This document shows positions 30,745 through 38,528 of a stretch of DNA of 41,662 nucleotides, piece after piece. This DNA comes from Streptomyces malaysiense. GTDB taxonomy: Bacteria > Actinomycetota > Actinomycetes > Streptomycetales > Streptomycetaceae. Both the position numbers and the translations under genes were made by a program. The notes beneath the pieces were generated by a model. It did no database searches and was not told the DNA's origin. It saw only the letters and a program-made list of their open reading frames with translations. The stretch spans positions 1 to 41,662 of the forward strand of contig NZ_LBDA02000064.1 in assembly GCF_000980885.2 (NCBI RefSeq), in the 5' to 3' direction. Each line of letters opens with the position of its first letter. Position 1 is the stretch's first letter.

Positions 30745-33102
30745 GTGACCAGCAGATCCTGGACGTTCAGAGCGGCCGCGATCGGTGTCACGATCGCGGC
30801 GGCCTCCGCCACGTTCGCCACCTTCGCCGTCGCGGAGGCGAGCACCCGGCAGGCACCGGCCGGCGCCGTGCACCGGCACGACCCGGCGCCGGTGCGGCAG
30901 AAGTCGCACGACCTCGACGGCCCGCTGAGCAAGACCCAGAAGTCTCAGCGCGAAGAGGCGCTCAACCAGATCATCGCGGGCAAGGCCAGCCCGCAGGAGC
31001 GCGACGGCTCCAAGGTCGTCAAGCTCAAGAGCCGCAAGGGCAAGAGCAAGTACGTCGAGCTCAGCCGCGAGAAGACCGACAAGATCTTCACCATCCTGGT
31101 GGAGTTCGGCGACAAGACCGACCCCAAGTACGGCGGCACCCCCGGGCCGCTGCACAACACGATCGCCGAGCCGGACCGCGAGAAGGACAACTCCACGGCC
31201 TGGCAGAAGGACTACGACCAGAAGCACTTCCAGGACCTCTACTTCGGCACCGGCAAGAAGACCGAGTCGCTGAAGAAGTACTACGAGAAGCAGTCCTCGG
31301 GCCGCTACTCGGTGGACGGCGAGGTCTCCGACTGGGTCAAGGTCCCCTACAACGAGGCCCGTTACGGCAACGACGCGTGCGGCTCGACCAACTGCACCAG
31401 CGTCTGGAACGTCGTCAGCGACGGCCTGAACGCCTGGGTCGCCCAGCAGAAGGCGGCCGGCAAGTCCGAGGCCGACATCAAGAAGGACCTGGCCAAGTAC
31501 GACCAGTGGGACCGTTACGACTACGACGGTGACGGCAACTTCAACGAGCCCGACGGCTACATAGACCACTTCCAGCTGGTGCACGCCGGTGAGGACGAGT
31601 CCGCGGGCGGCGGTGCCCAGGGCACCGACGCCATCTGGGCCCACCGCTGGTACGCCTTCGGCACCGACGCCGGCGCCACCGGCCCCGACGCCAACAAGCT
31701 CGGCGGCGCGCAGATCGGCGACACCGGCGTCTGGGTCGGCGACTACACCATCCAGCCGGAGAACGGCGGACTCGGCGTCTTCGCCCATGAGTACGGCCAC
31801 GACCTCGGCCTGCCGGACGAGTACGACACCGACGGCGGCGACAACTCCACCGGATTCTGGACCCTGATGTCCTCCGGCTCCTGGCTGGGCACCGGCAAGG
31901 AGTCCATCGGTGACATGCCGGGCGACATGAACGCCTGGGACAAGCTCCAGCTGGGCTGGCTGAACTACGACACCGCCAAGGCCGGCACCAGGTCCTCGCA
32001 CAAGCTGGGCGTCGCCGAGTACAACACCAGGAAGAAGCAGGCCCTGGTGGTCAGCCTGCCCGACAAGGCGGTCACCACCGAGATCAGCCAGCCGGCGCAG
32101 GGCGCCACCCAGTGGTGGAGCGGCAGCGGCAACGACCTGAAGAGCACGCTGACCCGGTCCGTCGACCTCACGGGCAAGTCCTCGGCCACGCTGACCCTCG
32201 ACGGCTGGTGGGCCATCGAGGCCAACTACGACTACCTGTACACCGAGGTGTCCACCGACGGCGGCGCCAACTGGACCGCCCTGGACGGCACCGCGGACGG
32301 CCAGGCCATCCCGCGTGACGGCGGCGACAAGCCCGCGCTGACCGGCTTCTCGGAGACGAACAAGAAGCTGTCGTACCCCCTGGACGCCTACGCCGGCCAG
32401 AAGATCCAGCTGCGCTTCCGCTACCTCACGGACGGCGGAGTCGCGGAGAACGGCTTCACCGCGGACGAGATCGCCGTGACCGCCGACGGCGCCGCGCTCT
32501 TCTCGGACGACGCCGAGTCGGCGGACAACGCGTGGACCTCGAACGGGTTCTCCCGCATCGGCGCGTCCTTCACCAAGGACTACCCGCAGTACTACATCGC
32601 CGAGAACCGGCAGTACGTGTCGTACGACACCACCCTCAAGACCGGCCCCTACAACTTCGGTTCGGCGGCGCGGCCCGACTGGGTGGAGCACTACCCGTAC
32701 CAGAACGGCCTGTTGATCTGGAAGTGGGACCTGTCCCAGGCGGACAACAACACCAACGCCAAGGACCACCCCGGCGTCGGCCAGATCCTGCCGATCGACT
32801 CGCACCCGACCGCGCTGCGCTGGAACGACGGCACGCTGATGCGCAACCGGACGCAGGCGTACGACTCCCCGTTCAGCCTGTACCGCACGGACGGTCTCAC
32901 GCTGCACAAGGCGGACGTCGCGACGAGGATCAAGTCCTCGCGGGGCGTCCCGGTCTTCAACGACCACACCAGCGACTACTACGACCCGGCGAACCCGGCC
33001 GGCGGCGTGAAGGTAACTGACACCAACACCAAGATCTCGATCGTCCGCGAGGCCAGGGACGGCTCGACGATCTCGGTCAAGGTCGGACCCGCGGTGAAGT
33101 AG
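30745..33102 (+). CDS. Secreted immune inhibitor A-like metalloprotease (M6)
   Basis: 785 residues from the GTG at 30745. A signal peptide is clear: RSWTFRAAAIGVTIAAASAT, with cleavage probably after VAEA or nearby. A pro-region rich in Lys and Glu leads to the peptidase M6 domain (TILVEFGDKTDPKYGG, YYEKQSSGRYSVDGEVSDWV). The zinc site is HEYGH at 348-352, within FAHEYGHDLGLPDEYD, and STGFWTLMSSGSW follows. The C-terminal half has beta-sandwich domains (SATLTLDGWWAIEANYDYLY). It probably degrades proteins outside the cell for nutrition during development. Possible lipid or membrane binding is not read from the sequence. A terminator follows at 33129-33162. Confidence 0.92.
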   Translation: MTSRSWTFRAAAIGVTIAAASATFATFAVAEASTRQAPAGAVHRHDPAPVRQKSHDLDGPLSKTQKSQREEALNQIIAGKASPQERDGSKVVKLKSRKGKSKYVELSREKTDKIFTILVEFGDKTDPKYGGTPGPLHNTIAEPDREKDNSTAWQKDYDQKHFQDLYFGTGKKTESLKKYYEKQSSGRYSVDGEVSDWVKVPYNEARYGNDACGSTNCTSVWNVVSDGLNAWVAQQKAAGKSEADIKKDLAKYDQWDRYDYDGDGNFNEPDGYIDHFQLVHAGEDESAGGGAQGTDAIWAHRWYAFGTDAGATGPDANKLGGAQIGDTGVWVGDYTIQPENGGLGVFAHEYGHDLGLPDEYDTDGGDNSTGFWTLMSSGSWLGTGKESIGDMPGDMNAWDKLQLGWLNYDTAKAGTRSSHKLGVAEYNTRKKQALVVSLPDKAVTTEISQPAQGATQWWSGSGNDLKSTLTRSVDLTGKSSATLTLDGWWAIEANYDYLYTEVSTDGGANWTALDGTADGQAIPRDGGDKPALTGFSETNKKLSYPLDAYAGQKIQLRFRYLTDGGVAENGFTADEIAVTADGAALFSDDAESADNAWTSNGFSRIGASFTKDYPQYYIAENRQYVSYDTTLKTGPYNFGSAARPDWVEHYPYQNGLLIWKWDLSQADNNTNAKDHPGVGQILPIDSHPTALRWNDGTLMRNRTQAYDSPFSLYRTDGLTLHKADVATRIKSSRGVPVFNDHTSDYYDPANPAGGVKVTDTNTKISIVREARDGSTISVKVGPAVK

Positions 33103-33128
33103 TTCGCATCTTCGCAGCTCAGACGCGT

Positions 33129-33162
33129 ATCGGCGGCAACCCCTTGGCGGGTCGCCGCCGAT
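33129..33162 (+). terminator. Terminator after the M6 protease
   Basis: ATCGGCGGC at 33129-33137 pairs with GCCGCCGAT at 33154-33162; inside, ACCC (33139-33142) pairs with GGGT (33149-33152), leaving a 6-nt loop. CGTGTTTAGG follows. The 3' end is 27-60 nt after the stop. Confidence 0.75.
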
Positions 33163-33223
33163 CGTGTTTAGGTGCGTCCTGTGACTCGCTTATTGACACC
33201 GACCGGAACGGGGATGTGACCGC

Positions 33224-33547
33224 ATGGCCGCTGGAGGCTTCTGCAAACTGCCGAACGGCACGGTCGTCGTCGCGCTGAACCTGCCCGACGACGCCGCCGG
33301 CGTACGGGTCCTGGTGCACGCCGGCAACCGCGCCCGCGCCCTGACCCGGCTGCGCAACCTGGGCCTGCGGCCGATCTATCTGCGGGGCAACACCGCGCCT
33401 CCGACGCCGGACGAGATCACGGCGGTCCTGCACCACCCCGACGGCCTGATATGGCGCACGGCACCCGCCCCCGGCGACATCGGTGTCATGACCGAGCTGT
33501 GGCACCCGATCCGAGCGCTGCTGCGCAGGTCGGCGGTGGTCCGGTAG
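33224..33547 (+). CDS. Conserved hypothetical protein, 107 aa
   Basis: Begins MAAGGFCKLPNGTVVVALNL, with a GGGGA ribosome site at about 33211-33215. The remainder is a compact basic protein (VRVLVHAGNRARALTRLRNL, LRPIYLRGNTAPPTPDEITA, HHPDGLIWRTAPAPGD), ending LRRSAVVR. I do not recognise a domain. The predicted pattern is a mixed alpha/beta fold. It is independent of the protease operon, given the terminator between them, and convergent with pncA (4 nt apart). TTGACA at about 33194 could be its -35. Confidence 0.72.
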   Translation: MAAGGFCKLPNGTVVVALNLPDDAAGVRVLVHAGNRARALTRLRNLGLRPIYLRGNTAPPTPDEITAVLHHPDGLIWRTAPAPGDIGVMTELWHPIRALLRRSAVVR

Positions 33548-33551
33548 CGGA

Positions 33552-34145
33552 TCAGCCGCTCACGACCGGCTTGCCGGCGAGTTCCACGCCCGCCTCCCGC
33601 AGCTCCCCCAGGGCCCTCTCCGTGGTCTCCGGGGAGACGCCCGCCGTCAGGTCCAGCAGGACCTGGGTGCGCAGGCCCACCCGGAGGGCGTCCAGGGCCG
33701 TCGCGCGCACGCAGTGGTCCGTGGCGATGCCCACCACGTCGACCTCGGCGACCCCGCGGGCGCGCAGCCAGCCGGCCAGCGGGTTGCCGTTCTCGTCGGT
33801 GCCCTCGAAGCCGCTGTAGGCGGCGGAGTAGGCGCCCTTGTCGAAGACGGCGTCGATCGCGCCGGAGGCGACCGCGGGGGCGAAGTTCGGGTGGAAGCCC
33901 ACCCCCTCCGTGCCGGCGACGCAGTGCGCCGGCCAGGAGCGCAGGTAGTCCGGGTCGTCCGCGAAGTGGCCGCCGGGCGCGATGTGGCAGTCCCGGGTGG
34001 CCACCACATGGCGGTACCCGCTTCCCGCGGCCTGCCCGATCAGCTCGGTGATCGCGGCGGCGACGTCCGCACCGCCCGCCACCGCGAGGCTGCCCCCCTC
34101 GCAGAAGTCGTTCTGCACATCCACGACGATCAACGCGCGACGCAT
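33552..34145 (-). CDS. pncA: Nicotinamidase/pyrazinamidase (PncA)
   Basis: 197 residues. Hydrolyses nicotinamide to nicotinate for NAD salvage; also activates pyrazinamide. The catalytic triad is present: Asp9 (VVDVQNDFC), Lys103 (VFDKGAYSAAY) and Cys145 (ATDHCVRATA). The metal ligands are Asp52, His54 and His60 in RDCHIAPGGHF. AAGGA about 7 nt before the ATG supports the start. It lies downstream of pncB on the same strand; nicotinate made here is the substrate of PncB. The 85-bp gap between them holds a 12-bp palindrome and a possible separate promoter, so the two may or may not be one transcript. Confidence 0.95.
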   Translation of the reverse strand: MRRALIVVDVQNDFCEGGSLAVAGGADVAAAITELIGQAAGSGYRHVVATRDCHIAPGGHFADDPDYLRSWPAHCVAGTEGVGFHPNFAPAVASGAIDAVFDKGAYSAAYSGFEGTDENGNPLAGWLRARGVAEVDVVGIATDHCVRATALDALRVGLRTQVLLDLTAGVSPETTERALGELREAGVELAGKPVVSG

Positions 34146-34178
34146 GATGGTGTCCTTCTACTGGTGGTGAAGTACCCG

Positions 34179-34202
34179 AGCCTAGAGAATTACGGGCCCG
34201 TA
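34179..34202 (-). promoter_or_regulatory. Palindrome and possible pncA promoter
   Basis: The perfect palindrome TACGGGCCCGTA is at 34191-34202. On the minus strand TAGGCT (34179-34184), a typical streptomycete -10, follows it on the way to pncA, 34 nt from the ATG. Confidence 0.35.
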
Positions 34203-34230
34203 GGGGAGAGGGGCGGACGACGGCCCCGCT

Positions 34231-35628
34231 CTAGCCGCCCGAGCGCTCGTGGGCGTACTCCGTCACGAGCACCGGCTCCCCCCGAGACAGCTGCGTCGCG
34301 GACAGCGGGAGGTTCGCCCGTGCCGCGATGTGCCGCTCGCGCGCCACGCCCAGCGGCTCGCGCCCCACGATCCGGCCGTCCTCGACCAGTCGTACCAGCA
34401 GCTGCCGGCCGGCGAGCTCCGCCGGCACCGGACCGGTGCCCACGACCTCCGCCTCGGCGACCCCGTCCGCGTCCAGCCGCCGCGCCGCCCACTTGCGGCC
34501 CCCGACGGACGTCTTGCCGCCGCTGGACTTCTTCGCGACCGGCACCAGCGGCGCCCCCGGGTCCGCCGTCTCCGCGCGCGCGACCAGCTTGTAGACCATG
34601 GACGCGGTCGGATGCCCGGAACCGGTGACCAGCTGGGTGCCGACGCCGTACGCGTCCACGGGGGCCGCGGCCAGCGAGGCGATCGCGTACTCGTCCAGGT
34701 CCGAGGTGACCACGATCTTCGTCCCGGTCGCGCCCAGCTCGTCCAGCTGCTGGCGGACCCGGTGCGCGACCAGGAGCAGATCGCCGGAGTCGATGCGCAC
34801 CGCGCCCAGCTCGGGCCCGGCCACCTCCACCGCCGTCCGGACCGCCTCGGCGACGTCGTACGTGTCCACCAGCAGCGTGGTGCCGGGGCCGAGGGTGTCC
34901 ACCTGGGCCTTGAAGGCGTCCCGCTCGTGGTCGTGCAGCAGGGTGAAGGCGTGTGCGGAGGTGCCGACGGTCGGGATGCCGTAACGGAAGCCGGCCGCGA
35001 GGTCCGAGGTGGTGGCGAAACCGCCGACGTAGGCGGCGCGCGCGGCGGCCACGGCCGCCAGCTCGTGGGTGCGTCGGGCGCCCATCTCGATCAGCGGGCG
35101 CTCACCTGCGGCGGAGGCCATCCGGGAGGCGGCGGCCGCGATGGCGGAGTCGTGGTTGAGGATGGAGAGGATCACCGTCTCCAGCAGCACGCACTCGGCG
35201 AAGCTGCCCTCCACGCGCAGGATCGGGGAGCCGGGGAAGTACACCTCGCCCTCGGGGTAGCCCCAGATGTCCCCGGTGAACCGGTACCCGGCGAGCCAGT
35301 CCAGGGTCTGCTCGTCGACGATCCGCTGCTCGCGCAGGAAGCCGAGCTGGTCCTCGTCGAAGCGGAAGTTCTCCACCGCGTCCAGGACACGCCCGGTGCC
35401 CGCGACCACGCCGTAGCGCCGTCCCTCCGGCAGCCGTCGGGTGAAGACCTCGAACACGCTGCGCCGCTCGGCCGTACCGGCCTTCAGCGCGGCCTGCAGC
35501 ATCGTCAGCTCGTACTGGTCCGTGAAGAGCGCCGTCGAGGGCACGCCCACCCGTCTCCCGCCACCGCCCTCCCGCGGAAGCGCTTCGCGCCCTTCTTCCT
35601 CCGGCAGCCCAAGGTCCGCTGTGTTCAT
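34231..35628 (-). CDS. pncB: Nicotinate phosphoribosyltransferase (PncB)
   Basis: 465 residues. Forms nicotinate mononucleotide from nicotinate and PRPP, the entry step of the Preiss-Handler NAD salvage route. Family features in order: STALFTDQYELTMLQAALK, RRYGVVAGTGR, GARRTHELAAVAAARAAYVG, GTSAHAFTLL (with the His that is phosphorylated during ATP-coupled catalysis), VRIDSGDL, and YGVGTQLVTG. The ATG at 35628 has no ribosome site, but TACGAT on the minus strand is 7 nt upstream, suggesting a leaderless mRNA. It is divergent from clpS with a short shared region. pncA follows on the same strand. Confidence 0.94.
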   Translation of the reverse strand: MNTADLGLPEEEGREALPREGGGGRRVGVPSTALFTDQYELTMLQAALKAGTAERRSVFEVFTRRLPEGRRYGVVAGTGRVLDAVENFRFDEDQLGFLREQRIVDEQTLDWLAGYRFTGDIWGYPEGEVYFPGSPILRVEGSFAECVLLETVILSILNHDSAIAAAASRMASAAGERPLIEMGARRTHELAAVAAARAAYVGGFATTSDLAAGFRYGIPTVGTSAHAFTLLHDHERDAFKAQVDTLGPGTTLLVDTYDVAEAVRTAVEVAGPELGAVRIDSGDLLLVAHRVRQQLDELGATGTKIVVTSDLDEYAIASLAAAPVDAYGVGTQLVTGSGHPTASMVYKLVARAETADPGAPLVPVAKKSSGGKTSVGGRKWAARRLDADGVAEAEVVGTGPVPAELAGRQLLVRLVEDGRIVGREPLGVARERHIAARANLPLSATQLSRGEPVLVTEYAHERSGG

Positions 35629-35693
35629 GGCAGGGATCGTACCCCCTATTCGTCAGTGTGACGATTTCCGGGGCGCGTGGCAGCATGGTCACT
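35629..35693. promoter_or_regulatory. Shared pncB/clpS divergent promoter region
   Basis: For pncB, the minus-strand -10 is TACGAT (35636-35641) and the gap to the ATG is 7 nt. For clpS, GTGACG (35658-35663), 17 nt, CAGCAT (35681-35686), then 7 nt to the GTG at 35694. The perfect odd palindrome CGTCA-gtg-TGACG (35651-35663) lies between and overlaps the clpS -35. Confidence 0.5.
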
Positions 35694-36002
35694 GTGACGT
35701 CACCCGCGCCCGTAGAGATCGAACGCACCGAGTCGGCGGAGGAGGTCTTCGCCGTACCCGAGCCCGACGTCCCCTGGGTCACCATCGTGCACAACGACCC
35801 GGTCAACCTCATGAGCTACGTGACGTACGTCTTCCAGACGTACTTCGGCTACTCCAAGGACAAGGCCACCAAGCTCATGCTCGACGTCCACCACAAGGGC
35901 CGGGCGGTCGTCTCCAGCGGAACCCGCGAGGAGATGGAGCGCGACGTGCAGGCGATGCACGGCTACGGTCTGTGGGCCACCCTCCAGCAGGACCGGAAGT
36001 AG
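35694..36002 (+). CDS. clpS: ATP-dependent Clp protease adaptor ClpS
   Basis: 102 residues from the GTG at 35694; an in-frame ATG at 35685 is the alternative, but it overlaps the likely -10. ClpS binds N-degron substrates and hands them to the Clp ATPase. The flexible N-tail (about 25 residues) is followed by the folded core: PWVTIVHNDPVNLMSYVTYV (with the N-end binding Asn-Asp), FQTYFGYSKDKATKLMLDVH, HKGRAVVSSGTREEMERDVQ and MHGYGLWATLQQD. The core is complete. The next gene, DUF2017, follows by 12 nt and is its standing partner in actinobacteria. Confidence 0.96.
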   Translation: MTSPAPVEIERTESAEEVFAVPEPDVPWVTIVHNDPVNLMSYVTYVFQTYFGYSKDKATKLMLDVHHKGRAVVSSGTREEMERDVQAMHGYGLWATLQQDRK

Positions 36003-36014
36003 CGACCCAATTCC

Positions 36015-36620
36015 ATGCCCGGACAATTCGAACCGCTCCCCGGCGGCGGCGCGGCCGTCGCCCTCGACGACGTCGAGATCTCCATCATCCGCTCGCTGGC
36101 CGTCCAGCTCCTGGAGCTGATCGGGCCGGGCCCCGGCGAGGACGCCCCCAGCGACCCGCTCGCCGAGCTGTTCGCGGAGGGGCCGAGCGAGCCCCCCGCC
36201 GACCCGGTGCTGCGCCGGCTCTTCCCGGACGCGTACGGCGATCCGGAGAAGGCCCCGGACTCGCCCGCCCAGGCCGAGGAACGACGCGCGCACTCCGCCG
36301 AGTTCCGCCGCTTCACGGAGAACGACCTGAGGGCCGGCAAGCGGGAGAACGCCCTCGCGGTGATCCGCAGCCTCGACGGGCTCGCCCCGGTGGGCGAGGG
36401 CGGCGCGGTGCTGAAGCTGTCACCCGAGGAGTCGCGGCGCTGGCTCGGCTCGCTCAACGATCTGCGCCTCGCGATCGGCTCCCGCCTGGAGATCGCGGAC
36501 GACGAGGACACCGAACTGCTCTACCGGCTCCCCGACGAGGACCCGCGCAAGCCGATGGTGATGGCCTATCTGTGGCTCGGCGGCCTCCAGGAGACCCTGG
36601 TGTCGACTCTCATGTCCTGA
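36015..36620 (+). CDS. DUF2017 domain protein
   Basis: 201 residues. Actinobacterial family always found next to clpS, so a role with the N-degron or Clp system is probable but not known. Helical, with DVEISIIRSLAVQLLELIGP at the start, a central acidic linker (residues 55-100), RFTENDLRAGKRENALAVIR, LSPEESRRWLGSLNDLRLAI, and a C-terminal segment MVMAYLWLGGLQETLVSTL. GGAAG lies about 15 nt upstream of the ATG, which is distant, so coupling to clpS is possible. A hairpin terminator at 36638-36668 ends the operon. Confidence 0.9.
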   Translation: MPGQFEPLPGGGAAVALDDVEISIIRSLAVQLLELIGPGPGEDAPSDPLAELFAEGPSEPPADPVLRRLFPDAYGDPEKAPDSPAQAEERRAHSAEFRRFTENDLRAGKRENALAVIRSLDGLAPVGEGGAVLKLSPEESRRWLGSLNDLRLAIGSRLEIADDEDTELLYRLPDEDPRKPMVMAYLWLGGLQETLVSTLMS

Positions 36621-36637
36621 TTTCGGCGATCGTGGCG

Positions 36638-36668
36638 ATTTGTGCGTCCGCTCAGCGGACGCTCAAAT
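36638..36668 (+). terminator. Terminator after clpS-DUF2017
   Basis: GCGTCCGC (36644-36651) and GCGGACGC (36655-36662) form an 8-bp stem on a 3-nt loop, extended by ATTTG/CAAAT (36638-36642, 36664-36668) across one T-T mismatch. It starts 17 nt after the stop. Confidence 0.75.
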
Positions 36669-36760
36669 CCGGATAACGATCCCGTCACCGTTGCGGCCTG
36701 GTTTGCCGCATTCACTCGCTCTTTGTCCGCTTTTCCCTGTGAAGCGCGCCACATTCCCAT

Positions 36761-36947
36761 ACCGCGATCAATATTGCGGTCGTGATAAATCTTCACGACC
36801 GCCCGGCGAACACCACCCTTGTTCAGCCGGGTGCGCCACCGAGCCGACGACCGTCGGCCAGGCATCAACTCCATCAATCCGGGGGGATTCGAAACCCGGT
36901 CCGCGGCCGACGAAGGCACGGGCCGGAATGGAGAAAGGCGCACCACC
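36761..36947 (+). promoter_or_regulatory. Structured leader of the amino-acid permease
   Basis: In the 327-bp gap 36621-36947 a hairpin at 36761-36780 (8 pairs including one G-U, loop CAAT) shares bases 36776-36780 with a second hairpin, GCGGTCGTG (36776-36784) / CACGACCGC (36794-36802), so only one can form. A third hairpin, GCCGACG/CGTCGGC, is at 36843-36858, and CCGGG/CCCGG arms occur around 36879-36899. A purine-rich ribosome site (GGAGAAAGG) lies about 10-15 nt before the ATG. The region is AT-rich in its middle. No known riboswitch class is recognised. Confidence 0.45.
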
Positions 36948-38381
36948 ATGACCTCAGCGCAGGTCGACCAGCGTCCCGACGGCACCGAGCCCGCGCGGGC
37001 GGAGGGCGGCGAGGGCGAGGGTTATCAGCGCGGGCTCGGCTCCCGCCAGATCCAGATGATCGCCATCGGCGGTGCCATCGGCACCGGTCTGTTCCTCGGC
37101 GCGGGCAAGGGCATCTCCAAGGCGGGACCCAGCCTCATCCTGGCGTACGCCATCGCGGGCCTGGTCATCTTCTTCATCATGCGCGCGCTCGGCGAACTGC
37201 TGATGTACCGCCCGGTCTCCGGCTCGTTCTCGGAGTACGCGCGCGAGTTCATCGGCCCCTTCGCGGGCTTTGTCACCGGCTGGACGTACTGGCTGTTCTG
37301 GGTGGTCACCGGTATCACCGAGGTCACCGCCGCGGCCGCATACATGACGTACTGGTTCGACATTCCGCAATGGGCCTCGGCGCTTGTCTTCACGATCGTG
37401 CTCTACGCGGCCAACCTGATCTCTGTGAAGCTCTTCGGTGAGCTGGAGTTCTGGTTCTCCATGGTCAAGGTGACCGCGATCATCGGCATGATCCTGATCT
37501 GCGCGGGCATCCTGACGATCGGTTTCTCCGACGCCGGCGACACCGCCTCGGTGGGCCACCTGTGGAACGAGGGCGGCTTCTTCCCGCACGGGATCGGCGG
37601 CACCCTGATGACGCTGCAGATGGTCATGTTCGCCTTCCTCGCCGTCGAGCTGGTCGGTGTGACCGCCGGCGAGTCCAAGGACCCCAAGAAGGTGCTGCCC
37701 AAGGCGATCAACACCGTGCCCTGGCGGATCGCCGTCTTCTACGTCGGCGCGCTGATCATGATCCTGTCGGTGGTCCCGTGGACCGAGTTCCACGCGGGGG
37801 TGAGCCCCTTCGTGGCCGCCTTCCAGAAGATGGGCCTGTCGGTCGGCGCCGGCATCGTCAACTTCGTGGTCCTGACGGCCGCGCTGTCCTCCTGCAACTC
37901 CGGCATGTACTCCACCGGCCGCATGCTGCGTGACCTGGCGCTCAACAGCCAGGGCCCCAAGCTGTTCACCAGGCTGACACGCAGCGGTACCCCGCTCGTC
38001 GGCACCACGTTCTCCGCCGCGCTGATGCTCGTCGGTGTCTGGATCAACTACCAGTGGCCGGGCAAGGCGTTCGACTACGTCGTCTCCTTCGCGACCATCT
38101 CCGGCATGTGGGCGTGGATCGTCATCCTGATCTGCCACATCCGCTACCGGAAGGCGTCCGACCGCGGGCTCCTGCCCCGCTCGGAGTTCCGGGCCCCCGG
38201 CGCCCCGTACGCCAGCGTCCTCGCCCTGCTGTTCATCGTCATGGTGATCGTGCTGATGGGCATCGACAAGGACGCCCGGGTCTCGCTGTACTGCGCGCCG
38301 CTGTGGGGTCTGATCCTCGGCGTCTCGTACGCGGTGCTCAAGCGCCGCAACCCGGAGGCCAAGGCCTTCGCCAAGCGCTGA
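36948..38381 (+). CDS. Amino-acid permease (APC superfamily, GabP/AnsP/AroP type)
   Basis: 477 residues from the ATG at 36948; an open frame from 36819 runs back through the structured leader and is not used. About 12 transmembrane segments. The APC signature starts at RQIQMIAIGGAIGTGLFLGA, with GPSLILAYAIAGLVIFFIMR and ALGELLMYRPVSGSFSEYAR after it. SSCNSGMYSTGRMLRDLALN is the conserved loop before the later helices. This subfamily imports amino acids such as GABA, asparagine, proline or aromatic amino acids by proton symport; which one cannot be read. The long leader suggests regulation after transcription starts. Confidence 0.92.
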   Translation: MTSAQVDQRPDGTEPARAEGGEGEGYQRGLGSRQIQMIAIGGAIGTGLFLGAGKGISKAGPSLILAYAIAGLVIFFIMRALGELLMYRPVSGSFSEYAREFIGPFAGFVTGWTYWLFWVVTGITEVTAAAAYMTYWFDIPQWASALVFTIVLYAANLISVKLFGELEFWFSMVKVTAIIGMILICAGILTIGFSDAGDTASVGHLWNEGGFFPHGIGGTLMTLQMVMFAFLAVELVGVTAGESKDPKKVLPKAINTVPWRIAVFYVGALIMILSVVPWTEFHAGVSPFVAAFQKMGLSVGAGIVNFVVLTAALSSCNSGMYSTGRMLRDLALNSQGPKLFTRLTRSGTPLVGTTFSAALMLVGVWINYQWPGKAFDYVVSFATISGMWAWIVILICHIRYRKASDRGLLPRSEFRAPGAPYASVLALLFIVMVIVLMGIDKDARVSLYCAPLWGLILGVSYAVLKRRNPEAKAFAKR

Positions 38382-38470
38382 CGCCGGCGTCGGACCCCCA
38401 CCGGGACGTCCGGCCGTCGGGAGCACTCGTGGTGCCCTCGGCGGCCGCCGCTCAGGACGTCCAGCATGCG

Positions 38471-38505
38471 GGCCGCTCCGTACCAACCCTCGGTACGGAG
38501 CGGCC
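38471..38505 (+). terminator. Perfect 14-bp hairpin between the permease and the JAMM protease
   Basis: GGCCGCTCCGTACC (38471-38484) pairs fully with 38492-38505 around the loop AACCCTC. CTCTGCTTATCC follows, which also forms the -10 of the next gene. It ends permease transcription and may also affect the next promoter. Confidence 0.8.
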
Positions 38506-38512
38506 CTCTGCT

Positions 38513-38528
38513 TATCCTGGCCACCATG
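38513..38528 (+). promoter_or_regulatory. -10 element for a leaderless mRNA (JAMM protease)
   Basis: TATCCT at 38513-38518, then 7 nt, then the ATG at 38526. The expected -35 position (about 38490-38495) lies in the right arm of the preceding hairpin. Confidence 0.55.

Noticed and set aside
36880..36905. Sequence resembling a tRNA T-arm (GGATTCGAAACCC) before the permease
   Set aside because: The flanking bases do not form a T-stem and no acceptor, anticodon or D-arm is present.
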